NCBI GenBank assembly: GCA_036380925.1
Contig: DASVDW010000198.1
Location: 1 to 32,296, forward strand
Direction: 5' to 3'
Length of the DNA stretch: 32,296 nucleotides
Source of the DNA: JAICLV01 sp036380925
GTDB lineage: Bacteria; Actinomycetota; Actinomycetes; Acidothermales; Acidothermaceae
The number at the start of each line of letters is the position of its first letter. The first letter of the stretch is position 1. A program made the translations under genes and the position numbers. Below the pieces are notes generated by a model. The model made no database searches. It was given only the letters and a program-made list of their open reading frames with translations, and was not told where the DNA came from. Below, in pieces: positions 1 through 7,778 of the stretch.

Positions 1-386
1 GCGACCACCGCCAAGTCGGGGTCGTAGCCGCCCCACGCGTCGTTCAACAGGTCGGCGCCCGCCGCCACAACGGCCCGGCCGACCGACGCGCGCCAGGTGT
101 CGACGCTGATGACCACACCGGGGTGGCGACGGCGAACCAGCGCGACGAACTCGGCCACCCGGCGGATCTCCTCCGCCTCGTCGACCTCAGGTCCCGGTCC
201 TGCCTTCACCCCGCCGATGTCGACGATGTCGGCGCCCTCGGCGATCACCTGGTCGACGCGCTCCAGCGCCGGGCCGATGTCGAAGGTCGCGCCCTGGTCG
301 AAGAACGAGTCGGGGGTGCGGTTCACGATCGCCATCACGGCGAACTCGTGGTCGCCGAACTCGCGGGAGCCGAGCCGGAAATTCAC
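1..386 (-). CDS. folP2: FolP2-like dihydropteroate synthase family protein, 3' part cut off by window edge
   Basis: About 128 N-terminal residues are visible on the minus strand; the rest lies beyond base 1. The read-through contains MAIVNRTPDSFFDQGATF, then GADIVDIGGVKAGPG and the strand motif VISVDTWRA, which match the pterin-binding TIM-barrel family. The VNRTPDSF and GGVKAGPG forms are those of mycobacterial FolP2 rather than FolP1. FolP1 is the true dihydropteroate synthase of folate synthesis, while FolP2 has been reported to lack that activity, so the reaction here is uncertain. The start is GTG at 386, with GGAGG (complement of 391-395) four bases upstream. It diverges from the DivIVA-type gene with only 41 bp between. 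In M. tuberculosis gpgS lies next to folP2; it is absent here. Confidence 0.85.
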   Translation of the reverse strand, partial: MNFRLGSREFGDHEFAVMAIVNRTPDSFFDQGATFDIGPALERVDQVIAEGADIVDIGGVKAGPGPEVDEAEEIRRVAEFVALVRRRHPGVVISVDTWRASVGRAVVAAGADLLNDAWGGYDPDLAVV

Positions 387-415
387 GGGACCTCCAGGTG
401 GGTGGATTCAGGCCA

Positions 416-421
416 TACCAT
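416..421 (+). promoter_or_regulatory. -10-like hexamer TACCAT for the DivIVA-type gene
   Basis: TACCAT lies six bases before GTG 428, the spacing expected if transcription starts at the start codon (leaderless). The opposite strand reads TGGTAT (complement of 415-420), so the same bases could also serve folP2. Inferred by eye; no clear -35. Confidence 0.45.
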
Positions 422-427
422 CGTGGC

Positions 428-823
428 GTGCTCGTCCTCGAGATCGTCGTCGCCGCCGCGGTCGTCTTCGTCGTCGCGGCGGTCGCCATGGGCTATGGCG
501 GTTCTATCACTCATTTCGCGCCCGACTGGCCCGGCCGGCGGCTGCCCGAGGGCCGCACCGTGCGGGCCGACGACGTCGCCCAGCTGCGCTTCAGCATCGC
601 GTTTCGCGGCTACCGCATGAGCGAGGTCGACGACGCGCTCGACCGCCTCGCGGGCGAGATCGCCGAGCGCGACGCGCGGATCGAGCAGCTCACCGGGCGA
701 CCGTACGAGTCCGCGCCGCAGGAGGAGCAGGTGCTCGCCACCGGCGGCCCGACCTTCGAGCCGCAGCCGGAGCCGGCGGCGTCGGAGTCGCACGACCCCG
801 CCGACCCGAACGCCGCGCTGTAG
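428..823 (+). CDS. DivIVA-domain membrane-anchored protein (Rv1209-like)
   Basis: This 131-residue protein starts with one hydrophobic segment (about residues 2-22, LVLEIVVAAAVVFVVAAVAM), so it is probably membrane anchored with the rest in the cytoplasm. Residues about 45-85 hold the short DivIVA-type motif (TVRADDVAQLRFSIAFRGYR, then MSEVDDALDRLAGEI), which leads into a helix likely to form a coiled coil. The tail is acidic and proline-rich. The motif and its place next to folP2 and tag match M. tuberculosis Rv1209. DivIVA-domain proteins generally localise to poles or septa, but a specific role is unknown. GTG 428 is preferred over the in-frame GTG 398 because a -10-like hexamer sits six bases upstream of it. 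Confidence 0.8.
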   Translation: MLVLEIVVAAAVVFVVAAVAMGYGGSITHFAPDWPGRRLPEGRTVRADDVAQLRFSIAFRGYRMSEVDDALDRLAGEIAERDARIEQLTGRPYESAPQEEQVLATGGPTFEPQPEPAASESHDPADPNAAL

Positions 824-835
824 CGCCGGTGCGCC

Positions 836-1297
836 ATGGCTGAAGTCGTCGCCCGCGTTGATGTCGCCGCGCCGCCGCAGGCGGTGTGGGACAAGCTCGT
901 CGACTGGCCGACCCACGAGCGGTGGATGTTGCTCACCAAGGTGGAGTCGACGACCGAGGACGAGCACGGCCTGGGCGCCGGCATCGTCGGCGTCACCGGC
1001 ATCGGACCGGTCGCGTTCAAGGACCCCATGACCGTGACCGGGTGGCAGCCGCCGCCCGCGCCGGTGGCGCGCTGCGAGGTGGCGCACATGGGCCGGATCG
1101 TCAGGGGCGCCGGCGCGTTCGAGGTCGAGTCGACGCCGTCCGGTTCACGTGTCGTGTGGTCGGAGTGGGTGCGGGTGCCGTTCGGGCTCCTGGGCGACGT
1201 CGGTTGGCTGGCGGTTCGGCCGGTTGCCGCGATGTTCCTGCGAATCTCGTTGCGCCGCCTGGCGAAACTGGTCGAGGGCGATGAGCGTCGGACCTGA
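836..1297 (+). CDS. SRPBCC (START-like) ligand-binding family protein
   Basis: A 153-residue protein whose N-terminus, VVARVDVAAPPQAVWDKLVDW followed by PTHERWM, is the typical first strand and helix of the SRPBCC / polyketide cyclase-like fold. The GAFEVESTPSGSRVVWSEW segment matches the later strands, and a C-terminal helix (residues about 128-150) closes the cavity. These proteins bind hydrophobic ligands in a deep pocket; the ligand cannot be read from sequence. It begins 12 bp after the DivIVA-type gene and its last 17 bp overlap the start of tag, so the three are probably co-transcribed. The M. tuberculosis region I compare this with has no gene at this position, so it looks like an insertion. 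Confidence 0.8.
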   Translation: MAEVVARVDVAAPPQAVWDKLVDWPTHERWMLLTKVESTTEDEHGLGAGIVGVTGIGPVAFKDPMTVTGWQPPPAPVARCEVAHMGRIVRGAGAFEVESTPSGSRVVWSEWVRVPFGLLGDVGWLAVRPVAAMFLRISLRRLAKLVEGDERRT

Positions 1298-1850
1298 CGG
1301 ACTCCTCCGCTGCGATTGGGCGCACTCCGCCCCGGAGTACGTCGACTACCACGACAACGAGTGGGGCCGGGAGGTGCGCGGCGACGACGCCGTCTTCGAG
1401 CGCATCGTGCTGGAGGCGTTCCAGTCTGGGCTTTCGTGGATCACCATCTTGCGCAAGCGGGAGAACTTCCGCGCGGCGTTCGCCGGCTTTTCCATCGAGA
1501 AGGTCGCGCGCTTCGGCTCGCGCGACGTCGAACGGCTGCTCGCCGATCCGGGCATCATCCGCAACCGGGCCAAGATCGAGGCGGCGATCGCCAACGCGCG
1601 GGCCGCCGCCGAGCTGTCCGAGGGTCTGTCGGCGCTGGTCTGGTCGTTCGCTCCAACCGGACGACGCAAGGCGCCGCGCACGATCGCCGACGTGCCCGCG
1701 CTGACCCCGGAGTCGACGGCGATGGCGAAAGCGCTGAAGAGCAAGGGGTTCCGCTTCGTCGGGCCGACGACGGCGTACGCGCACATGCAGGCCACCGGCA
1801 TGGTCAACGACCATCTGCGCGACTGCGTCGCCCGGTCGAACTGCCCCTGA
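1281..1850 (+). CDS. tag: DNA-3-methyladenine glycosylase I
   Basis: This enzyme excises 3-methyladenine from alkylated DNA, the first step of base excision repair. The 189-residue product has the usual family length and aligns along its whole length with E. coli Tag: YHDNEWG near residue 24, AFQSGLSWITILRKRENFR around 49-67, GIIRNRAKI, then GFRFVGPTTAYAHMQATG near the end. The zinc ligands are all present: C11 and H24 near the N-terminus and H178 and C182 near the C-terminus, with the same spacings (13 and 4) as Cys4/His17 and His175/Cys179 in E. coli. ATG 1281 is chosen because it gives the family N-terminus; it overlaps the SRPBCC gene by 17 bp, which suggests translational coupling. The order DivIVA-tag-DUF3117 is as in M. 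tuberculosis. Confidence 0.96.
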   Translation: MSVGPDGLLRCDWAHSAPEYVDYHDNEWGREVRGDDAVFERIVLEAFQSGLSWITILRKRENFRAAFAGFSIEKVARFGSRDVERLLADPGIIRNRAKIEAAIANARAAAELSEGLSALVWSFAPTGRRKAPRTIADVPALTPESTAMAKALKSKGFRFVGPTTAYAHMQATGMVNDHLRDCVARSNCP

Positions 1851-1859
1851 GGGCCACCG

Positions 1860-2636
1860 TCAGCGGCCCTCGAAGCGCGGCTGCTCCTTCGCGAGGAACG
1901 CGCGCACCGCGTTCGCGTGGTCCTGCGTCGTCCCGGCGAGCGTCTGCATCGCCGCCTCGACCTCCAGCGCGTCGCCAAGGCTGTGCGCGGTCGAATAGGC
2001 CAGCGCCTGCTTGGCCGCTCCGAAGCCGATGGTCGGGCCGGCCGCCAGGCGCGCGGCCACCTCCGCCGCGCGCGCCCGCAGCGCGTCGTCCGCGACCACT
2101 TCATGCGCCAGGCCGAGCTCGAGCGCGGACGACGCGGTGATGGGCCGTGGCGACAGCACCAGCTCCAGCGCGCGCCCGTAGCCGACGAGGCGGGGCAGCG
2201 TCCAGGACATGCCTGAGTCGACCGACAGCCCGACGCCGCCGAAGGCCAGGTGGAAGGCGGCGCCGCTTGCCATCAGTCGCAGGTCGCAGGCGAACGCGAA
2301 CGACGCGCCGGCCCCGGCCGCCGTCCCGTTGACCGCGGCGATCACCGGCTTCGGCATGGTGGCCAGCGCGGTCGCGATGGGGTTGTAGTGCTCCCGCACG
2401 GTGTCCCACGCCGCGGTGGCGTCGCGGGCCAGCGCGCTCGCGTGCTCACGCAGGTCTTGACCGACGCAAAAGATCGAGCCGGCGCCGGTGAGCACGACCG
2501 CGCGCACCGACGGGTCTTCGGCGGCGGCGTCGAGGACATCGCGCAGCCGCTCCTTCGCCGCGCGGTCCAGCGCCCCTTGAGGAGTCGCGATCACGACCGT
2601 CGTGACGGCCCCTGAACGCTCGACATCGACGCTCAC
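1860..2636 (-). CDS. Enoyl-CoA hydratase/isomerase (crotonase) family protein, PaaG-like
   Basis: A 258-residue crotonase-fold protein. The oxyanion-hole segments are clear: GSIFCVGQDLREH and AVNGTAAGAGASFAFACDL. The two catalytic glutamates of true enoyl-CoA hydratases (E144 and E164 in the rat enzyme) are missing: the first falls on the serine of GAGAS, and the second falls in LAFGGVG. Instead GLSVDSGMSWTLPRLVG carries an aspartate where PaaG-type isomerases (2-(1,2-epoxy-1,2-dihydrophenyl)acetyl-CoA isomerase) have theirs. An isomerase is thus more likely than a hydratase, but no other phenylacetate genes are visible. GTG 2636 is chosen because AAGGAGG lies four bases upstream; an in-frame GTG at 2690 would add 18 residues but has no such site. 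It converges with tag, 9 bp apart. Confidence 0.88.
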   Translation of the reverse strand: MSVDVERSGAVTTVVIATPQGALDRAAKERLRDVLDAAAEDPSVRAVVLTGAGSIFCVGQDLREHASALARDATAAWDTVREHYNPIATALATMPKPVIAAVNGTAAGAGASFAFACDLRLMASGAAFHLAFGGVGLSVDSGMSWTLPRLVGYGRALELVLSPRPITASSALELGLAHEVVADDALRARAAEVAARLAAGPTIGFGAAKQALAYSTAHSLGDALEVEAAMQTLAGTTQDHANAVRAFLAKEQPRFEGR

Positions 2637-2694
2637 GGCGCCTCCTTCCGGGTTCATCTCACCCGCCGGTTTCACCACGACCTTTGCCACACGC

Positions 2695-2700
2695 GATAAT
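2695..2700 (+). promoter_or_regulatory. -10-like hexamer GATAAT upstream of DUF3117
   Basis: GATAAT matches five of six bases of TATAAT. A weak -35-like TTCACC lies at 2671-2676 with an 18-base spacer. Transcription would start near 2707, giving a short leader that includes the ribosome binding site AAAGGGG at 2722-2728. Confidence 0.5.
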
Positions 2701-2735
2701 CATGGAAGCAGTGCGAACCGGAAAGGGGTGTGCGC

Positions 2736-2903
2736 ATGGCGGCGATGAAGCCGCGGACGGGCGACGGTCCGCTCGAGGTCACCAAGGAGGGCCGTGGCAT
2801 CGTCATGCGCGTCCCGCTCGAGGGCGGGGGCCGACTCGTCGTCGAGCTGTCCGCCGATGAGGCGGCCGCCTTGGGCGACGCCCTCAAGAACGTCGTCGGC
2901 TGA
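2736..2903 (+). CDS. DUF3117 small conserved protein (Rv1211-like)
   Basis: A 55-residue protein that reads MAAMKPRTGDGPLEVTKEGR, then GIVMRVPLEGGGRLVVEL and DEAAALGDALK. It is nearly identical over most of its length to M. tuberculosis Rv1211 as I recall it. The family is widespread in actinobacteria and its function is unknown. The protein has no membrane segment or cysteine. ATG 2736 follows AAAGGGG at a suitable distance and begins exactly at the family N-terminus. Leucyl aminopeptidase starts 8 bp after the stop, so the two probably form an operon. In M. tuberculosis this gene lies between tagA and glgA; here a crotonase gene has come between it and tag. Confidence 0.93.
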   Translation: MAAMKPRTGDGPLEVTKEGRGIVMRVPLEGGGRLVVELSADEAAALGDALKNVVG

Positions 2904-2911
2904 CACCAGCG

Positions 2912-4408
2912 GTGCCTCCGGCGATCGAGCTGCGCGCCGCGGCGCCGACGGACGCGGTCGCGCTGGCCGTCACCGCGTCGTCCGGCGGCGCCGGCGCGAC
3001 GCTGGACGCCCGCGTCGGCGCTCACCTGCGCGCGGCCGGCATCCCTGACTCGGCGCTAGCGGCGGTGTCCGCCTCGATCACGAGAGACAAGGTCAACGGC
3101 AACCCCGGCGACGTCGTCGTGGTCCCCACCGGCGATCGAGTGTTGATCGCCGCGGGTGTGGGGGCCGGCACGCCGCGCGACTTCCGACGCGCGGGGGCGG
3201 CGATCGCCCGCCGGATCAAATCGGTCGAGCGCGCGGCGGTGGCGCTGCCGGCCAACGCTTCGGCGGCGCAGGTGCGGGCGATCACCGAAGGGCTGTTGCT
3301 CGGCGGGTACCGCTTCAAGGTCACCAACAATCCGAAACCACCGGCGCTGACGTCGATCTCGGTGATCGCCCGCGCCACGTCGTCCGAGGCGTTGCGGGCC
3401 GGTGTGATCACCGCGACCGCGGCGATGCTGGCCCGCGACCTCGCGTTCACGCCGTCGTCCACCAAAACGCCGCAATGGCTGGCCCAGCAGGCGCGCTCGG
3501 TCGCCCGCAAGTCCGGACTGAAGATCAACGTTCGCGATGAGCGCCAGCTGGCCGCTGAGGGCTTCGGCGGCGTCGTCGCGGTCGGCATGGGCTCGGCTCA
3601 TCCGCCGCGGCTCATCGAGCTCGAGTACACGCCCGACGACCCTGTGCCGGGGCACGTGGTGCTGGTCGGCAAGGGCATCACGTTCGACTCGGGCGGGCTG
3701 TCGCTGAAGCCGACCGCGGGCATGGTCGCCATGAAGACCGACATGGCCGGTGGCGGCGCGGTGATCGCCACCATGTCGGCGTTGCGCGACCTCGGGGTGC
3801 GGGTGCGGGTCACCGGATTGGTCCCGGCCGCCGAGAACATGCCGTCGGGCTCGGCCCAGCGGCCGAGCGACGTCATCACGCAATTCGGCGGCAAGACGGT
3901 CGAGGTGCTCAACACCGACGCCGAGGGCCGGCTCGTCCTCGCCGACGCGCTGGCGTACGCCGAGAGCCGCCTCGAGCCGGACGTCGTCATCGACCTGGCC
4001 ACCTTGACCGGCGCGATCAGCAGCGGGCTCGGGAAGCGGCACGCCGGGTTGTTCTGCGCGGACGACCGGCTGCGGGCGGCGCTGGTCGCGGCGGGCGAGG
4101 TCAGCGGCGAGGGAATCTGGCCGATGCCGTTCGTCGAGGACTACCGAGACGCGCTCGACTCCACCGTCGCCGACGTGTCAAACGTCGCGATCGGCGGCCG
4201 GGACTACCGCGGCGGCGCGATCGTCGCCGCGCTGTTCTTGCGCGAGTTCGCCGGACCCGCCCGGTGGGCCCATCTCGACATCGCCGGCGTCGGCCGGGCA
4301 GAGGCCGACGAACACGAGGTGGTCAAAGGACCCACCGGATACGGCGTCCGGTTGCTGCTGCACTGGCTCGCCGGGTCGGCCGACCCGCTGCGCGGGTTGC
4401 GCGCCTGA
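2912..4408 (+). CDS. pepA: Leucyl aminopeptidase, M17 family
   Basis: A cytosolic two-metal aminopeptidase that removes N-terminal residues from peptides. The 498-residue length is typical. The N-terminal macro-like domain covers about residues 1-165 and the catalytic domain the rest. All metal-binding and catalytic motifs are present: VGKGITFDSGG with K254 and D259, KTDMAGG with D277, and NTDAEGRLVLADAL with D336, E338 and R340. The start GTG 2912 lies 8 bp after DUF3117, with no strong ribosome binding site, consistent with translation coupled to the gene before it. The gene converges with the STAS gene, leaving 6 bp between stops. Nothing in the sequence suggests loss of function. The E. 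coli PepA DNA-binding role in recombination cannot be inferred here. Confidence 0.95.
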   Translation: MPPAIELRAAAPTDAVALAVTASSGGAGATLDARVGAHLRAAGIPDSALAAVSASITRDKVNGNPGDVVVVPTGDRVLIAAGVGAGTPRDFRRAGAAIARRIKSVERAAVALPANASAAQVRAITEGLLLGGYRFKVTNNPKPPALTSISVIARATSSEALRAGVITATAAMLARDLAFTPSSTKTPQWLAQQARSVARKSGLKINVRDERQLAAEGFGGVVAVGMGSAHPPRLIELEYTPDDPVPGHVVLVGKGITFDSGGLSLKPTAGMVAMKTDMAGGGAVIATMSALRDLGVRVRVTGLVPAAENMPSGSAQRPSDVITQFGGKTVEVLNTDAEGRLVLADALAYAESRLEPDVVIDLATLTGAISSGLGKRHAGLFCADDRLRAALVAAGEVSGEGIWPMPFVEDYRDALDSTVADVSNVAIGGRDYRGGAIVAALFLREFAGPARWAHLDIAGVGRAEADEHEVVKGPTGYGVRLLLHWLAGSADPLRGLRA

Positions 4409-4414
4409 CGGCTG

Positions 4415-4870
4415 CTAGCTGGTGGTCACGCCGCCGAGCGGGCCGAGCCGGGTGACCTGGGCCAGCCGCGGGCGCGGGCTGGCGGGAGCGGGCAACCGCG
4501 TGGGCCATGGCTTCGCGCTGTCCAGACTGGAGGCGTCGTAACGGAACGAGCGCAACAGCCCACTCGCCGCGAGCGCCGAGACAACGGCGCGGGTAGGGGC
4601 CCGCAGGACCAGCTGCCGGCCCTGCTCGCGACAGCGGTTGCCCGCCCAGACCAGCACGGCCAGGCAGGTCGAGTCGATGAAGGGCACCTCCGCTAGGTCG
4701 ACGAGCAGCTCCTGCTCGTCGCCGTCGCCGAGCGCCCCGAACGCCTCGCGCAGCCGGCGGGCGTTCGCGATGTCAAGTTCTCCCCAGAGGCGGACGACGA
4801 GCCGGTTCGGTTCCCGTTCAAGATCGAATCGGAAGACGCTTTGCGCGCCCATGCTGTCGGCTTGGTACAT
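4415..4870 (-). CDS. STAS-domain protein (anti-sigma factor antagonist type)
   Basis: A 151-residue single STAS domain (about residues 12-115) followed by a proline-rich tail. The motif LLVDLAEVPFIDSTCLAVLVW corresponds to the loop and helix of SpoIIAA, with DSTC in place of DSSG; that region contains the serine phosphorylated by SpoIIAB/RsbW kinases, so phospho-regulation remains possible. Family members release a sigma factor by binding its anti-sigma factor, but partners cannot be read from sequence. ATG 4870 is chosen because GGAAGGG lies about ten bases upstream; an ATG at 4933 would add a 21-residue unrelated extension. The gene diverges from the response regulator (153 bp between) and could act with the RsbW-like and phosphatase genes at 14917-17359. 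Confidence 0.85.
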   Translation of the reverse strand: MYQADSMGAQSVFRFDLEREPNRLVVRLWGELDIANARRLREAFGALGDGDEQELLVDLAEVPFIDSTCLAVLVWAGNRCREQGRQLVLRAPTRAVVSALAASGLLRSFRYDASSLDSAKPWPTRLPAPASPRPRLAQVTRLGPLGGVTTS

Positions 4871-5011
4871 CTGCTCGTCACCCTTCCGCTGGCTTCCTCC
4901 GTACCAGCGAGCATGCAAGACGAATGTGTCCAACCGCCTCGCATTTCTTTGCGATTGGATGACGAATGCGGGGGGTCGTCGGCGGGCCGGGTGGGCCGCC
5001 CGCCGTCATGG

Positions 5012-5017
5012 CATATT
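5012..5017 (+). promoter_or_regulatory. -10-like hexamer CATATT for the response regulator
   Basis: CATATT lies exactly six bases before GTG 5024, and no ribosome binding site is seen between them. This suggests a leaderless transcript starting at the GTG. No -35 is recognisable. Confidence 0.45.
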
Positions 5018-5023
5018 TGGCGC

Positions 5024-5701
5024 GTGTCGCGCATCTTGCTCATCGAAGATGACGACCGCATCCGGACGTCGATGCGGTTGGCCCTGCAAGACGAGGGCCA
5101 CGAGGTCGCCGAGGCGGAGCGGGCCGAAGACGGCCTGCGGCTGTTCAGCTCCGACGGCGCCGACGTCGTCCTCGTTGATTTGATGCTGCCCGACATCGAC
5201 GGTTTCGAGTGCACCCGCCAGCTGCGGCGCACCAGCGACGTCCCGATCATCATGGTCACCGCGCGCACGGACACGCACGACGTGGTCGCCGGCTTGGAGG
5301 CGGGCGCCGACGACTACGTCACCAAGCCGTTCGAGATGAAAGAGCTCTCGGCCCGAATTCGCGCGCTGCGCAGGCGTAGCCGGCCCACCTCGGCCACGTC
5401 CGAGGTCATCCACGTCGGCGGCTTGGAGATCCGGCCCGACGAAGGCGTGGTGATGCGCGACGGCACGGAGATCCACCTGACCCGCACCGAGTTCCGGCTG
5501 CTGTGCGAGCTGGCGTCGGCGCCGCAGCGGGTCTTCAGCCGCGAGCTGCTGCTGGAGAAGGTCTGGAGCTATGACTACTTCGGCGACGGCCGCATCGTCG
5601 ACGTCCACGTGCGGCGGCTGCGGACCAAGATCGAGCCCGACCCCGGCCAGCCCGAGCTGCTGGTGACGGTGCGCGGGCTGGGCTACAAGCTGCAGCCGTG
5701 A
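5024..5701 (+). CDS. Response regulator, OmpR/PhoB family
   Basis: A 225-residue transcription regulator. The receiver domain (about residues 1-118) has the acidic pocket E8-D9-D10, the phosphoacceptor D52 in VLVDLMLPDIDG, T79 and K101 in YVTKPF. The winged-helix output domain (about 130-223) shows ltRTEFRLLCELASAPQRVF, VDVHVRRLRTKIE and VTVRGLGYKL. It resembles MtrA and CseB types. The start GTG 5024 begins right at the receiver strand; a longer reading frame upstream lacks family similarity. Its stop overlaps the kinase start in GTGA, so the pair is translationally coupled. With the lipoprotein gene this makes a three-gene unit. Confidence 0.93.
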   Translation: MSRILLIEDDDRIRTSMRLALQDEGHEVAEAERAEDGLRLFSSDGADVVLVDLMLPDIDGFECTRQLRRTSDVPIIMVTARTDTHDVVAGLEAGADDYVTKPFEMKELSARIRALRRRSRPTSATSEVIHVGGLEIRPDEGVVMRDGTEIHLTRTEFRLLCELASAPQRVFSRELLLEKVWSYDYFGDGRIVDVHVRRLRTKIEPDPGQPELLVTVRGLGYKLQP

Positions 5702-7086
5702 GCTGGCCCTTTCGCCGCCGGCGGTTGGGCCTGCGGTCTCGTGTCACGCTGGTGTACAGCGTCGGCGCGCTCGTCTTGGCGGCGGTGATGGCGGCGCTCG
5801 CGTTCGGCCTGGCCCGCAAGTACCTGCTCAGCGAGCGCGAGACGTCGGCGAAGCGGCAGACGTTCGCCAACGCCGGACTCGTCCGCTCCGACCTGCGGTC
5901 GGTCAACGCGGACATCACCACGTTCCTCGGCACCCTGCCCACCGGCACCGAGTCGGACGCGCTGGTCTTCCGGCGCGAGCAGTGGTTCGGCAGCTCCGTC
6001 GGGCTCGACTACCACCGGTTGCCCGCCGACATCGTCGCGAAAGGCAAAGCGGGGTCGGCGGCGATGCAGCGGTTCGATTACCGCGGCGCCACCCAGATCG
6101 CGGTGGCCGTGCCGTTGAAGCAGGTCGATGCGGTCTACTTCCAGGTCTTCTCGCTGCGAGAGCTCGACTCCACGTTGCGCATCTTGTCGGCCTCGCTCGC
6201 GTTCGCTGCGCTCGTGACCACGGTCGCCGGCGCGATGCTCGGCATGTGGGCGAGCCGTCGGGCGTTGCAGCCGGTCCGCGACGTCGCGCTGGCGGCCGGC
6301 GACATCGCGAGCGGCCACCTCGACACCCGGCTGCGGGTGGCCGAAGACCCCGACCTCGCCAAGCTGGCCGGCGCCTTCAACGCGATGGTCGACGCGGTGC
6401 AGACCCGGATCGCGCGCGACGCGCGGTTCGCCTCGGACATCAGCCACGAGCTGCGATCCCCGCTGACCACGCTCGCCACCTCGCTCGTCGTGTTGGCGCG
6501 CAACACCAGCGGGTGGACCGACGCGCAGCGGCAAGCCCTCGAGCTCATGACGGCGGAGGTGACCGGATTCCAGCGTCTCGTCGAGGACCTGCTGGAGATC
6601 TCGCGCGCGGACGCCGGCGCCACGAACCTGGTCTTGGACGACGTGTTCGCCGGCGAGTTCGTGCGCCGCGTCGCCGCCATCGGGTATCCGGGGGTGTGCG
6701 TGGACATCGCCCCGGACGCCGACGGCGCCATCCTGCGCATCGACAAGCGCCGCCTCGAGCGCGCGTTCACCAACCTGGCCCAAAACGCCGACCGCTACGC
6801 CGGCGGCGCGGTTCGGCTCGGCCTGGGTCGCTCGCCGTTCGGCGTCCGGTTCGAGGTGGACGACGCCGGGCCGGGCGTGCCGCCGGCCGACCGGGAGCGG
6901 GTCTTCGAGCGGTTCTCCCGCGGAGGCGCCGGCCGGCGCGCACCCGGAACCGGTGTCGGATTGGGCCTCGCCCTGGTTGCCGAGCACGTCGCGATGCACA
7001 AGGGCCGGGTGTTCGTCGAGGAGCGGCCCGGTGGTGGCGCGCGATTCGTGATCGAGCTGCCGACCAGCGACGCGGAGGACTCGTGA
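5698..7086 (+). CDS. Membrane sensor histidine kinase (MtrB-like)
   Basis: A 462-residue kinase. Two membrane segments (about residues 17-40 and 160-185) flank an extracytoplasmic sensor of about 120 residues, followed by a HAMP linker (RRALQPVRDVALAAGDIASG), a HisKA domain with H250 in FASDISHELRSPLTT, and an HATPase domain with the N box NLAQNADRYAGG, DDAGPGVP and GTGVGLGLALV. The SHELRSPLTT form is close to MtrB. It should autophosphorylate on H250 and pass phosphate to D52 of the preceding regulator. The start GTG 5698 overlaps the regulator stop, and its own stop overlaps the lipoprotein start (GTGA at 7083-7086). The signal sensed is unknown; location near sigE suggests envelope stress. 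Confidence 0.92.
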   Translation: MSWPFRRRRLGLRSRVTLVYSVGALVLAAVMAALAFGLARKYLLSERETSAKRQTFANAGLVRSDLRSVNADITTFLGTLPTGTESDALVFRREQWFGSSVGLDYHRLPADIVAKGKAGSAAMQRFDYRGATQIAVAVPLKQVDAVYFQVFSLRELDSTLRILSASLAFAALVTTVAGAMLGMWASRRALQPVRDVALAAGDIASGHLDTRLRVAEDPDLAKLAGAFNAMVDAVQTRIARDARFASDISHELRSPLTTLATSLVVLARNTSGWTDAQRQALELMTAEVTGFQRLVEDLLEISRADAGATNLVLDDVFAGEFVRRVAAIGYPGVCVDIAPDADGAILRIDKRRLERAFTNLAQNADRYAGGAVRLGLGRSPFGVRFEVDDAGPGVPPADRERVFERFSRGGAGRRAPGTGVGLGLALVAEHVAMHKGRVFVEERPGGGARFVIELPTSDAEDS

Positions 7087-7778
7087 CGCGACTTCGCTTG
7101 TTCATCGCGGCGCTGCTCGGCCTGGCGGTCGTGGGCTGTGGTGTCGGGGGGCAGCAGCGGGCCGTGGTGATTCCCAGCGGCGACGTGCCGTCGGTGTTGT
7201 CGGCCCCGCTGGGCAGCTTCGCCCCGCCGTCCAGTGTCGCCCCGTCGTCGCCCGAGCCGTCGAACGCCGGCGCGCCGTCGTCACCCTCGATCGCCAGCAG
7301 CTCTCTCGCGTCGTCGATCTACTTGGTCGACGACAAGACGAAACGGCTGGTCGCGGTGCATCGCTCGCGCAATCAGACCGCGACGCTCACCTCCTTGATC
7401 CAGACCTTGCTCGCCGGGCCCACCGAGGCGGAGTCAGGGGCGGGCCTGACGACGGCGATCAACACCTCGCCGACACTGAACAAGATCACCATCCAGGGAC
7501 CCTTGGCGATCATCGACCTGAGCGCGAGCTTCGGCGAGATCCGCGGCGCCGGCGAGGTGCTCGCCTCGGCCCAGGTGGTGCTGACCGCGGTGTCCTACCC
7601 GGGCACCGAGTCGGTGTTGTTCAGCATCGACGGCACGCTGACCGCGGTGCCGTTGGTCAGCGGCGTGCTGTCGTCGAGCCCGTTGACCTTCGCCGACTAC
7701 GCGAGCCTGCTGGCCACCGCGCAGCCGCCGGCGACCGCGCAGCCGCCGGGGACGTCGGCTCCTGGCCAGCGGCCCTAG
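7083..7778 (+). CDS. GerMN-domain lipoprotein
   Basis: A 231-residue exported lipoprotein. The signal peptide MTRLRLFIAALLGLAVVGC ends in a lipobox (VVGC) with the lipidated cysteine at residue 19. A serine/proline/alanine-rich linker (about 33-75) is followed by one GerMN domain (about 78-205): SIYLVDDKTKRLVAVHR, LLAGPTEAESGAGLTTAI and IIDLSASFGEIRG. LpqB, the lipoprotein of the MtrAB system, also contains GerMN but is much larger with a C-terminal beta-propeller, which is absent here. Being coupled by GTGA overlap to a histidine kinase gene, it may modulate that sensor outside the membrane, as proposed for LpqB and CseA. The C-terminus has a short PPATAQPPGT repeat. Its TAG stop overlaps the methyltransferase stop. 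Confidence 0.88.
   Translation: MTRLRLFIAALLGLAVVGCGVGGQQRAVVIPSGDVPSVLSAPLGSFAPPSSVAPSSPEPSNAGAPSSPSIASSSLASSIYLVDDKTKRLVAVHRSRNQTATLTSLIQTLLAGPTEAESGAGLTTAINTSPTLNKITIQGPLAIIDLSASFGEIRGAGEVLASAQVVLTAVSYPGTESVLFSIDGTLTAVPLVSGVLSSSPLTFADYASLLATAQPPATAQPPGTSAPGQRP

Noticed and set aside
4415..4933. Longer STAS protein starting at 4933
   Set aside because: The extra 21 residues do not match the STAS family and the ribosome binding site favours ATG 4870.
5683..6999. 438-codon frame on the minus strand opposite the histidine kinase
   Set aside because: Antisense shadow of a kinase with clear motifs; no domain of its own.
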